DNA of 64,000 bases, from NCBI GenBank assembly GCA_021464245.1, contig JADCRB010000028.1, positions 5,933,067 through 5,997,066 of the forward strand, written 5' to 3'. Under the pieces are notes generated by a model. The model saw only the letters and a list, made by a program, of their open reading frames with translations, did not search any database and had not been told where the DNA came from. The stretch's first letter is position 1. Each line of letters starts with the position of its first letter. The translations under genes and the position numbers were made by a program. The DNA is from Carallia brachiata. Its lineage: Eukaryota > Streptophyta > Magnoliopsida > Malpighiales > Rhizophoraceae. Below, piece by piece: positions 33,951 through 44,629 of the stretch.

Positions 33951-36854
33951 GAAGAAGTTCGTTAGATAATGAACTATATAATATAAGTTACTCTCCTCAT
34001 TTTTATAAATACCAACCTTTCACAAAATTAAAATTTAAAATCTCAAGATGAAAAATTTTAAGTCTTAACTACTAATCATAAGTTACATAAAAGGCCATAG
34101 TTAATTGCCTTCTAATGCCCCAACTAGTCTAAAAAATTCCCTTTTTTTTCGGTCTTGAAACTCTTTTTTTTCATGCAATGGTCTAAGGTCATGTTAGTAT
34201 AAGTCAGTGAGGTGGCCTTACACCCACCATGTTAGCTTAATGATTGGGCTTTTTTCTTGAGAACCAAAACTAGAGCCCTCAAGCCTAACAAAGCCAGAGT
34301 GCAAAATATTGGGTAAGGGAATTTAAGGGTATATCTCATTTCAAAATTTTACACTCAGTAGCCAATAAATTATATTTAGTGGCTTGGACAAAAAAAAGAA
34401 AAATTTAGCGGCAAAGACTTAACTTAATTGAGTTGGTTAAAAAGAGTATTAATTGAGTTGGTTAAAAATGAGTATTTTTCACCTGTGATCAAAGATCTAA
34501 TTTTTTAATCTCTCATTCTCCATCTCTTATTTCTTATTAATGGTCAAGTGTCTCAGCAGTGAGATATAACACTTATTCTAATAATAATAAAATATGTATA
34601 TTATTACAGTAAGTAAAAATTTGAATTTACTTACTCTTTAACCACTCCTTTTTATGTGGCTGTTACTACTCTTTCAAGTAAAAAAAAGAAAAAAAAACTT
34701 CGTAAGTGGTCACACACGTCAATTCTTTTTTTTCTTTTTTCGAAAACGCGTCAATTCTTTTTTTTTTTGGTCAATTCTTTTGGCGGCGGTAGTGCGCAAT
34801 TGACATATTGGAGGCCTAGGACAACCGACAGCCAGTTTCGTTGGCCTGTCAAATAAAAAGCCCATCGAGAGAAAAAAACCAAAAAACAGAAAAGAAAAAA
34901 AAAAAAACAAGAAAACAAAAATAGTTACCTCATGACCCAAAAAAAAAAAAAAAAAAGTTGTCTCACCATGTAACCCCATGAAGACAAATCATGGAATTAA
35001 GCACGACAGACCATTTCCATGGAAGTTTTTCTTGTTTGGCGACTCCAGTTTGGCGAAGGAATGGTCAAGGTGGAAGCAGTCTTTTACGGCATGAGACAAA
35101 ATTTTGGCTTACACAATTGCAAGTAGTGGGTCCAACATGAAACCATGTGATATTTCCGCAAATCAAACAATTACTTCCAAATAGCAAAGACAAATTCCTT
35201 GAACAAGAAATGCCAAATGTGTATCAACGCAAACAAACACATATTTCCATTTGTACTTGTAATCTTGTGGGCACTCTCACCAAATTGAGAGTCAAAAGAG
35301 TAAATTTTTTATTTAAAAAAAAAAATAAAGTCGAGAGATTTCATGAGAATAAAGCCAATAAGTTGATGACATGAAAAAAAAAAAAAAACATAATGTGTAC
35401 ATGGGCCTATAATTAACCTTAAAAATTGCCAACGTAGTGCTAAACACACAAACACAATTGCATGCACATATGACATGAGATTCCATAAAATTGAATGCTG
35501 TTGCTTTGGTCAATTCAATTTTCGGTTATTGACCCATTCTTCAGGAATTAGTCATTAAAAAAAAATTATTTAGATAAATTAGGTAAAGCATTAGAAAAAA
35601 TTATGTCGTGGGGAGGCATTTCACCTAGATGATGAGGATGGAGATAGCCGTGTGGACTTGTGGATACGGAAAATAAGTTGATATCTTCCATCAATATTGA
35701 GTAAAAGTGCGCGTCTATTTACTGCCCCATATAAGGAACTTCTTGTGAATCCAAACTAATGAGTTTTGATATTAATGGTGTGTTTTATGGAATGTCTCAA
35801 TGATTTGAGTTGTTGGATAATTAAATTTATTAAAAAAAAGATAAATTATTAGATGCTATTAAATAGAAATGTGTTGCTAATTGTTGCTACTTAACTATAT
35901 TTGTATAATCTTACTCAAAAAGACTAGTTACAGTTTTACATATTGAGTCTATGATTACAGATTTAATATAATTTTTTGTTCCAGGGTTAGCTTATGAATC
36001 TTAATATCTTGCCCTTTTTGGTGATCTTTTAGAAAATCCCAAAAATTATTAATTCTTCTTGTCTTCCAAAGCTTGCCAATATGTATAGTTCAAGGTCCAA
36101 CGTGAGGCGTATAATACAACAAATAAAACCATAGCTATTACGAGATTGGAATTGCATTTTTTTTTCTTTGGTCTCCGTTAATTATTCTGTTCAAAAGCTG
36201 CATAAATTTCTATCACTTTTATTAATTTTGTTATACAACCACGCCTAGTTTATCTTCAGTGGCTGCTAAAATTAAACAAAGAAAACAAAGAGAACTCAAA
36301 AAACAAAAGAGAATGAGACAAAGAAGAAAGATTAACTCTTTTGTTAGAGTTATATATAACACATTCGAATACACACATTCGAATAATATTTTTAGTTGCG
36401 AGAATTTAAGTTACAGTCGCTTGGAGTAAGAGTTCATATACAATACATTACCACTAGACCACTCAGTTTGTGGTGTATACCTCAAATTAATTACATCATG
36501 CTAAGTTCCCAAAAAAAAAAACAAGAAGAGTTTTAATTCTTGAAAAATCTATTTTTGTAAATTTAGGGCATGTGTAATATGTGGATTCAAATAACGTTCT
36601 GTTTTTCCTCTAAATCATGAAATTCAGCCTATTCAGACTCTAAATTTTGGAGTTATCCTTCAACTTCTTAATTAATTAACTCTACTTCTTACTCAAATTC
36701 TTACACAATGGCCCGTTAAATCTACTTTTTACAAAAAAACTTAAGACTTCAACTAAGAGTCTTTAACCTTATTTATATCTTACTTGTTCTTTTCACTCAT
36801 TTTCGAAGTGGGAGTTTTGCCTTTACTCTCAACTCACCACTTGCAACTCCAACA

Positions 36855-37169
36855 TCAACTAGAAGTAGAGGCGGGTGCAATATCCAGGTCAACATGAGGC
36901 AACGGCGGTTGTGCATCAGCAGGGTGGCCGGCAACGTTCCTCTCGCTTAAAGTGCACCGGCCAATGCCACGTCTGGGAATGTGCGTGCATACAGACCCAG
37001 TAGATGGGGGCACCGGACCCCTTTGAAGAGACCCCATTACAAGATTTTTCTCCAACCGTTTCTCTCCTTGCAATCGTCTAATACCCAATACTTGTTGAGA
37101 GCACAATAACAAGAAAACAATGGAAATGGAGATTGCCGTCGACGAGTGCTTACTCCAGTGAAAACCCAT
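36855..37169 (-). CDS. Small secreted peptide precursor with conserved GPVPPS...C...C motif
   Basis: 104 residues, intronless. Residues 1-30 form a signal peptide: a hydrophobic core AISISIVFLLLCSQQVLG follows MGFHWSKHSST. A basic, cleavable-looking propeptide (RRLQGEKRLEKN) leads to QRGPVPPSTGSVCTHIPRRGIGRCTL, with two cysteines 12 apart, then SERNVAG and a Pro-rich acidic tail. The PVPPS core recalls the IDA/IDA-like apoplastic peptide core (PIPPSAPSKRHN), but the two cysteines and position distinguish it. I believe similar precursors with GPVPPSGP-C-T-IP occur in other eudicots, though I cannot name the family or receptor. A TATA box on the same strand (37318-37309) lies about 140 bases upstream of the ATG. 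Upstream and downstream are gene-free. Confidence 0.65.
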   Translation of the reverse strand: MGFHWSKHSSTAISISIVFLLLCSQQVLGIRRLQGEKRLEKNLVMGSLQRGPVPPSTGSVCTHIPRRGIGRCTLSERNVAGHPADAQPPLPHVDLDIAPASTSS

Positions 37170-37308
37170 TTGTGAAATGAAGATTAATTGAGACTTCAGT
37201 TGAATGATTTTGGCGAAATTTGTGTCTGGGGTAGCAAGACCGATTCTTGAAGATGAAGAGGGTGGTTTAAGAATTTTGGTGATAATAGTGAAGATGGGTG
37301 AGGCTGGT

Positions 37309-37318
37309 ATTTATATAT
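37309..37318 (-). promoter_or_regulatory. TATA box of the secreted-peptide gene
   Basis: On the minus strand the sequence is TATATAAATA, a good match to the plant TATA consensus. It lies 140 bases upstream of the start codon at 37169, leaving room for a 5' UTR of about 110 bases. The call rests on sequence and position only. Confidence 0.55.
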
Positions 37319-37988
37319 AAGCAAAATGTTATAAGGTTTGATTATGGCATTCAATTAGTGGAAAATATTGCCATGTGTTGACATTGACGAAGGGCCGTGG
37401 ATTTGAAGGTTGAATGGCTTGGGTCTTTAAATCCAAGGACACGGGCCTCGAACGACAATCAACGGCACTATATATATATATTTTTTTTCTAGCGGTTGAA
37501 TCGTTTAAAAAAAACCAAGGTTGAAAAAGTCTTGTGCTTGTGCCCATGTTTTTTTTTTTTTTTAAGAAATTTTTAATTTGACTTACTTAAGATGTAAGTT
37601 AAATTGATTCACCCTTAAATGTGAGCAAAAAAAAATTTTAAGTGGAGCCTAATTGAAATAAAATAATGATCAAACAAATTTTTGTAGTATATAAATTATA
37701 ATTATGTATGCGTTATACTCACCAAAAATATGAATAAAAATACTAAACGCCTTTGTTAAAACTCCTTTTGACTCATTTGATTACCCTAACTATAGTATAA
37801 AATTGTTCTTGACAAAGGGCACATTCTAGTATTTGTTCAAATTAATTGTTTTCCAAACTGGGTGTTTTCTATCAAATTTGTCTGCGTTTGGCTACATTTT
37901 CCGTCAAATTTAGACGTGAATTAGGTATGAAAAATTCTCAACATTTAAGATTGGCAGTCAATCTTAAATGTCTACCAATGACGTTATT

Positions 37989-38178
37989 TTTTTTTATCCT
38001 TGATCCGCCAATATCCAAAAATCCAATGAACCCTGACTAATCTGATATGAGCTACTGTAGGCCCAATTAAGGGGGTGGCTCTCCCAACGTCACTTTTTCC
38101 ATACACAAGAGTGCTCGAACCTGAAACCTTACTTCAGGGAGAAGGAGTTCTATCCACTCCATCCCAACTAACGTTGGT
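37989..38178 (-). mobile_element. tRNA-derived SINE with 18-bp perfect target site duplication
   Basis: The 190-bp element is bounded by the identical 18-mer TCTACCAATGACGTTATT at 37971-37988 and 38179-38196. On the minus strand it starts with a tRNA-like head: box A-like TAGTTGGGATGG (38170-38159) and box B-like GGTTCGAGCAC (38121-38111), spaced as in Pol III promoters. It ends in a short A run adjoining the left duplication. These are the defining marks of a retroposed tRNA-derived SINE. The perfect duplication means it is fairly young. Confidence 0.88.
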
Positions 38179-39320
38179 TCTACCAATGACGTTATTACTA
38201 GCCCTTTAAATCACCTTACTCTCTTACAATTATGAGTTTATCTCCAGTCCACAACTTTAAAAATATGTTTGAAAAATTGTGATTAAGTTGTTTTAAAAAT
38301 TTACGCTGTCATCATTGAAACTCTTGAGAGTTATGGCTCTCTTGTGATTTGTGGCTCTACGCTCGTGCCGTGTCGTGTGAAATAAATTGGGCCTCAGTCA
38401 TGCATAGTTCAACGCCGGAGTAGGCGAAACAAAGAGCTTGGAATTTTGAAATGCATGACGGTGGACCTGCTAAACAACCAACATGGTTTACTTCTACCTT
38501 TAAATTTGGGCTTTCTGCCCTTCACTGTACGCAAAATATATGGACCAATCACCATAATGAAAGGTCTAATGGTGCTCTATTTGCAACACAAAAGAAATTT
38601 TACGAAACAATCCCTGAGACACCAGCAAAAACAAATGGAATCTAGTTCACAATTGAACCAGGGGGTGAATATGATATCATCAGATTGCTCAAATATAGCT
38701 TGTTCTCTCTCCAAAACAGCTACTCCTAGCTTTGTTTTCTTCCACCTTTTCGCCTTAGTCTGCAACATGACAATAAGAAGTTTATGAAGCAGATTTGGTC
38801 ATACGAGATAAAAGGGATGAGAGCTTTCCATTGGACATGCTAACTCTTGATCCTCTTGTTGATGCTATAAGATTATAAGACGTTTGAGAAACCCAACATC
38901 TGCAGATAGGCAGTGCATCTCAAAATCATGAGAACAAGAACCACCAGACAGTTGTTGTGCAGCATTTAGGGATTCAAATAAGATTCCCAGCCATCAACTT
39001 GTAATTTCTCTGGCTTTAACAGGACCTTATCAGTAAAGAATGATATGTAATGATAAGAACTAGAAAAAATAAAGTTACATAAGTGAACTAATAAGATCAA
39101 ATCAAATGACTAGTGCATGATCGGATGAAACAAAGAAATGAAAACATTCAAAGAAAAAGACAATACGCATATTAGCAATATCGCTCCGAGACTCTTTCAA
39201 ATTGCATTTTCCTCACCAGAAATCTGCTTTCCCTGCAACAAATCAGCAGCTCCTAGATTCAGATTGCTCTATATATCATTAAATTGCATACCAGAAGGTT
39301 CAACAAGAAAGCATCAACAT

Positions 39321-39349
39321 AAAAGGCCCATGCCACACATGGGCCTTTT
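39321..39349. repeat. Perfect 12-bp stem, 5-base loop hairpin
   Basis: AAAAGGCCCATG and CATGGGCCTTTT pair around the loop CCACA. It ends in a T run, so on paper it resembles an intrinsic terminator, but plants do not use these for Pol II. It is too short for a microRNA precursor. GGCCCA is also the site II element bound by TCP factors. Role unknown. Confidence 0.7.
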
Positions 39350-40264
39350 CTTAGCTTGGCCAGCCTCAGCAGGTCATGCAGCTCATCGGCTTAAATAAAG
39401 CTAAGCATATGCAGATTATACATCCACACATGCATCCATCCAAGCATTAGATAATCAACACAGAGGGAACAATGGTCCATAAAATTTAGCCTCTTCTGGT
39501 ACGGTCATCATCATGGAGATCCATATATACATTCAATAAAAAACAAGCCACTTCAAATTAACACGATGAAACGACAAACCTCCCACAGAACGTAAACTCT
39601 GCCGACTAGTGGGACACCAAAACTCTCACTTCCCTTTTAGTTATAGCTCCTTCAGATGAATTACAATTCTTTTCTTAAACTTATTGGGCTCATTGAACAG
39701 TAATTTCACATTGATGAACCCTCTTAAAAACATCTTCCTGTTGCAACAGGTGACAAGCTACAAACAGTGTTTCCCCAAAATTAAGGAATAAGAACAATTT
39801 ATTTGCATCCCCCCAAGTGAATTTTGTTAACGATTCCCCCCCCCCCCCCTCTAATAGAAACAAAGAAGTGCATCGCAGCAGGTGAAAAAACAATTTTCTA
39901 TCTTTCAAAGAGTTAGTTAGAGAAATAATTCTACAAACAAGGACAATCCAAGCCCGGCAAATACGGTAAGGTTAATTTCTTCATTGCTGACAATCTAATC
40001 TATATTCCTCTAGTTGGCTGCCCTTTCGATGCAAAGAAATAGCACAGAACAAAAAAAAAAAAAAAAAAATCCCCTGCTCAACGACTGCATCTGCAATTAC
40101 ATATGGAGTATCAATTTTTTAACATCCTAAAAAAAGGGAAAGGAGAACTTATCAATGCCTCGTGGTTGTCGATTGAGGGCGGTGTCAAAGCGACACGGCG
40201 GTGGAAGTAGCGAGGCATTGGGCGGGCGAGGGCTCCTTCTCGTTCAGCCCGATGTGATGTCTCG

Positions 40265-40426
40265 CTAACTCCCATGAAGCTGAAACGGAGGCTTTTCTCC
40301 GCCTCCACGCGTAGCAAATGTTGGGGGCGGCTCCGCCTCCGGATTCAACTTCTCAATTGAAACGGCGGAGGCGGAGGATGCTCGTGCCATTAGAGGAGCC
40401 TCGCTGTCCTGAGCGGAGAGGCGCAT
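40265..40426 (-). CDS. Short open frame in a GC-rich island (uncertain)
   Basis: A 53-residue frame (MRLSAQDSEAPLMARASSAS to GGGEKPPFQLHGS) lies in a 300-base island far richer in G and C than anything within several kb. The codon pattern (Pro, Glu, Ala, Gly-rich) looks coding-like, and the island has a sharp edge near 40440. A second overlapping frame on the same strand (40279-40111 region) also stays open. It may be the first exon or 5' leader of a gene whose other exons I cannot identify, or a remnant. No family recognised. Confidence 0.25.
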   Translation of the reverse strand: MRLSAQDSEAPLMARASSASAVSIEKLNPEAEPPPTFATRGGGEKPPFQLHGS

Positions 40427-41389
40427 CCGAGTGGTGGTAAAGAAGTGAAAAAAAAATAATAATAAGAGATTTAAATTGATTTTTCGTTTGAAAATTGGGA
40501 AATATTTTGATATCTATTTATAATTTTTTTTTTTTTTTGGTTATTGGCAACTTACAGTTCTATCAGAGATTTTTTTTTTCTGAACTTTATAGTAAGATCA
40601 AGATTCGTGATAAAAAAGAAATCTTCAGTCACTAGACTAAAATGATAAGTGACACAATTTATTACGATTAAGATGTTATTCACGATGCCCCTTTCTTTTT
40701 AGTCACAACTCACAAGCAATAATTTTTATTTTTGGATGGTAAAAGAACCCTTTCTTTCCATATATTCCTCTATTTTCTTATTTACAATTCACGTACAAAA
40801 TTTTTGTTTTCTTACAACTTAATTTTTTTTGATTGCCTTTAGCTGCCAACAAAGTTGGCTCCACCATTAATTATTTTGATACGATGATCATGTTAAATAG
40901 TCCTCCAATCCTTCCTCAAACCAAAAAAATAATAATAATAATTATTATTATTATTATTATGGTCCTCCAATAATTTGAAATGATCTCTAATCTTTTACGG
41001 TTTTGGTTGAAAAAAGTAGATAAGCAGACGTAATTCTTCACAAATTTTTTGAAAAAGACTGCATTGTTATGGCATCAAAATAGATTAAACTTTGTACATT
41101 AAAGTTACAAGAAAATAAATCACCCAATTCACAAATTCAGTAAGTATCACTGATTAAACTTCTAAAAAACTTATGTATTCACAAATCAGGCAATTTGGAT
41201 TAATGTTTATTAGTTTGAATAATAAAAAATTCGATTCTTATTAAATAAAAATTTACCTTCAAATTTTGTATATAAAAAAAATAACATTTAAAAAGTTTTA
41301 CTTTTTCTTTCCAGTTCACTTGACTTCACCTCGAATTAATTAAAATATAACAGGACTTTTAAATATTAAAGTCTCATATTACTGTCTAT

Positions 41390-41648
41390 GGTCCGTTTGT
41401 TTGATAAAAAATAATTTATTTTTATAAAATATTTATAAAAAAAAAATTTCACTAAAAATAATAATTTTTTTATTGTCATTCATTTAAAATACACTTTACA
41501 TTTTTTTTTAAAAATAACTTCAATTCAAAATAAACGTAAGTTAATTTACTTAAAAATTTTAAAATTTTTCCTAAAATTTTTCATAAAATAAATATTAAAA
41601 AAGAATTTATAAAAATTATTTTATTTCAAACAAATACACTATTTTAAA
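41390..41648. mobile_element. Small inverted-repeat element (CCGTTTGTTT type)
   Basis: The left end GGTCCGTTTGTTTGATAAAAAATAATTT and the right end, read on the minus strand as GTGTATTTGTTTGAAATAAAATAATTT, are imperfect inverted repeats around an A/T core. The ends resemble those of the 30.7-kb element. It lies about 650 bases upstream of the SDR gene. Confidence 0.5.
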
Positions 41649-41779
41649 TCTACTGACTAGTAGGACCTACAGATGTTAATCTTTTACTATCATTACTGTA
41701 GTTACTTGTTTCTATATTGAGTCCTCTGTAGTGGTCCCACAGAAGCCTCATCTTGCCCTTCCATGTGCTTCTGCCTCCC

Positions 41780-41851
41780 ATCCTGCTGCTCCTTATCCTC
41801 TTCCAGTCATTTTACCATCCTGCTGCTCCTCATCCTCTTCCAGTCATTTTA
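41780..41851 (+). repeat. Tandem repeat, two 36-bp units, upstream of the SDR gene
   Basis: The block CATCCTGCTGCTCC, T/C-TCATCCTCTTCCAGTCATTTTA occurs twice in a row about 500 bases before the start codon. It is pyrimidine-rich. No known element was identified. Confidence 0.8.
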
Positions 41852-42032
41852 TTTACAAGTTGTGATTCGCCGAGGAGGAATTGTTCGGGTTAATGTAAGA
41901 TAAAGACATCCCACCGAAGCCACCGTGTGTGTTTCCTACTAGCACTTCAATTTTAAATTTACCTGGCCAGAATCTACTTGCGTTGCCAAAACATTGCATC
42001 TCTATCTCTCGCTCCCTCCCTAATTTCCTTTC

Positions 42033-42064
<32 letters not shown>

Positions 42065-42241
42065 CGAATAGTCACCTTTTACCTTCTTTTTTATAAACAT
42101 CAATCGCAAATCAACACATCAATACTTTTCAATGATATTTCTGTAATATTTTTGACATTTAATTTTTTTGACAATTATTTAATACCTATCACGTAAATAA
42201 TAATTATAAAAAAGAAGGTAAAAATTACTATTTTTACCATT

Positions 42242-42246
<5 letters not shown>

Positions 42247-42301
<55 letters not shown>

Positions 42302-42302
42302 T
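42247..42302 (+). repeat. (TA)n/(TATG)n microsatellite abutting the SDR start codon
   Basis: A run of TA repeats passes into GTATGTATGTAT and ends directly before ATGGCTAGC. Length change in the TATG part would shift or add in-frame ATGs (ATG at 42288 is in frame). The tract lies within the expected 5' UTR. Confidence 0.8.
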
Positions 42303-44629
42303 ATGGCTAGCGAGGTCTCGGCTCAGCTGGAGCCATGGTGCGATCTACGAGACAAGGTGGTGCTGATCACCGGCGCCTCATCCGGTTTAGGCCGCGATTT
42401 CTGTCTTGACTTGGCCAAAGCCGGATGCCTGATCGTTGCCGCCGCTCGCCGACTCGATCGGCTCGAGTCTCTTTGCAAAGAAATCCATCAACTCACTTTG
42501 TCTTCCTCTTGTTCTTCTGCTGCTAGTGCTACTACTGCTACTAATACGGCAGCGAGGACGGCGGAGAAACGAGCTGTGGCAGTGGAGCTAGACGTGTCCG
42601 CCGATGGGCCCGCCATTGAGGCGTCCGTACAGAAGGCTTGGGACGCGTTTGGGAGAATCGATGCCTTGATCAATAACGCTGGTGTCAGAGGTATTGCTAG
42701 AATATCTAGTGAAATCCTACAAGGCATGCTGAAAAAAAAAAACATTTTTGTCTAATTTGATGTAGAGAAAATATTTGCGTGTTAATTTATTTTTATGCAA
42801 TTGGTGTCTTGAAAAAACGGATAAGTTTTACGGCGGGATTGATAATATTTGTAATAAAAAAATAATTATTTATAATTATTTATTTAGAAATTATCAATTT
42901 TATTGTAAAAATTATTAATTTATTCAAAATATCAATCCGACACTAAGATCCGAATAGGTATTAGTACTCTTAAAGTCTAATGTTTTGCTCTGAGCAATTT
43001 ATGTTTGGTTTTGTTGGGTCTTCCTGTTCAATGGATTTCCTATTTTTAAGTACAATTTTATTAAATTAAGATGATGTTTAAAGTGCCTGGATGCTGCAGG
43101 TAGCGTGAGGACATCGCTGGATTTGTCTGAAGAGGAATGGAATCATGTGATCAGAACAAACTTGACCGGATCATGGTTGGTTTCAAAATGCGTTTGCAAG
43201 CGTATGCGTGACACGAAACGCGGAGGATCGGTAATCAACATTTCTTCCATCTCTGGTCTTAATCGTGGGCAATTACCTGGAGGTGTTGCTTATGCTTCTT
43301 CGAAGACAGGTTTAAATTCCTTGACAAAGGTAATAATATAAAATGTCAAACAGTTATGTGGTTGCAATGTCATTCAGTTATCTCGACTATTTCATATTCT
43401 TTGAGCTTGATTGTTGAATATGATAGGAATGCGTCTGTGTGCATATGTGCATGGTCCTATATATGCACAATTCTGTGATCAACAGGAAGTGTGTTGGTCG
43501 TTCGGGTTCAGTTAAATGGGAGGATCAATGAGCAATGGGTAATGGTAGGCAAAGGGCAAGAGCTATAAACATAGGAATGTTGTTTTATGAAAGACGAGAC
43601 CAACAATAGCTGCATAGCATGAATTGGATTTTTTGTAATTATGTTAAATCCAATGAGGAAGAGAACTTTGCGATCATAGGCTTTTGGGAGTTGATAATTT
43701 TCTTTTTGCTAGCATCCTCTTTACAGTTTCTAGATCACTCTACACCAATTTGACAGCAAAGATTTTATTTTGGTCATGTTCCTGGCAGTAGAAAATACAT
43801 TTCCCCAGGTCAACGTATACATTTCCTGGATAAATGTGGAAGTCCAAGTTAACTACATACACTCTGTAATGAATTTGAGAGTTTGAAATTGGCTATCTTC
43901 AAATCATCTGCCTTGAGGTACCTACTTAGACCAGACTAAATGGATTTAAGTTTGGCTGCATTGTTTGAAGGGCCATTAGTTCTATTCTATACTTGGACTG
44001 AAATTTTCAAGTATCTAGATATATTTCAGGAAAACCTTATAGAGTGGTTGCAATCCTTGTAGTTTACTTGATGATGCCTAGGTTGTTTACGGTTATCTTA
44101 ATATTTTGCAAGTGTTACACACCACGATATAGTTATCTATCTAACTCGCTGTGTATTACTTTGGTAGGATCAATGCATGTAGTTGAAACCTGTTGTCTAT
44201 TACCCGATTCCATTCTCCATTGCTCATGCCATCTATTTTAAATGAAAAGTTATGCATTTCTTGTGGCATTAAGATTCCATTCTAATTGTGCTTTGATTTT
44301 GATACTGATGAAAATTGGAGACTGAAGATTGCTTATGATGATAATATCAGATCATGGCTTTGGAATTAGGGGTGCACAAGATCAGAGTGAACTCAATATC
44401 ACCTGGGCTATTCAAATCTGAGATCACAAAGGATCTCATGCAAAAGGAGTGGCTAAATAATGTTGCTGAGAAAATTGTCCCTCTAAGAAAATATGGCACC
44501 ACAGATCCAGGATTAACATCCCTTCTGCGATATCTGATCCATGATTCTTCAGAATATGTGACAGGCAATGTGTTCATTGTTGACTCAGGTTCCACCCTAC
44601 CTGGTGTCCCCATATTCTCTACCCTTTAA
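42303..44629 (+). CDS. Short-chain dehydrogenase/reductase (SDR), FabG-like
   Basis: NAD(P)-dependent oxidoreductase with a Rossmann fold; the substrate is unknown. Plant members of this group are often annotated 3-oxoacyl-ACP reductase-like. Three exons: 42303-42690, 43100-43329, 44351-44629; GT-AG introns and phases fit, giving 298 residues. Motifs: cofactor loop [14 protein letters not shown] (TGxxxGxG), LDVS, NNAG in [18 protein letters not shown] with the catalytic Ser, and YASSK (catalytic Tyr and Lys) in [16 protein letters not shown]. The C-terminal part has [17 protein letters not shown] and [17 protein letters not shown] Ser/Ala/Thr-rich insert ([20 protein letters not shown]) lies before VAVELDVS. 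The start [11 protein letters not shown] at 42303 is preferred, but an in-frame ATG at 42288 lies at the edge of a TA/TATG microsatellite. The first intron contains an extremely AT-rich patch. Confidence 0.92.

Larger units (their letters stand above)
29099..36854. other. Gene-free AT-rich region with inverted-repeat elements
   Basis: No gene was recognised in about 7.7 kb. Contents: GIF1 upstream region to about 29640, containing CACGTG at 29425; the element at 30706-31202; a GA/G-rich tract at 31755-31790; a local 60-bp duplication at 32338-32450; the MITE at 32857-33358; a long TA microsatellite at 33906-33945; homopolymer runs at 34680-34960. The remainder is low-complexity AT DNA. The stretch 31800-32030 is more balanced and unexplained. 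Confidence 0.5.
37170..42302. other. Spacer with SINE, hairpin, GC-rich island and SDR promoter
   Basis: A SINE lies at 37989-38178, a perfect hairpin at 39321-39349, and a GC-rich island with a 53-codon open frame at 40130-40440. An inverted-repeat element is likely at 41390-41648. At 41780-41850 a 36-bp unit containing CCTGCTGCTCCT and CTCTTCCAGTCATTTTA is repeated in tandem. Sequence from 38400 to 39700 is balanced in composition and looks transcribed or formerly genic, but no family was recognised on either strand. Confidence 0.45.

Noticed and set aside
38446..38787. Overlapping plus and minus frames of 63-113 codons
   Set aside because: Composition is gene-like but no family is recognised on either strand; kept only as an unexplained region.
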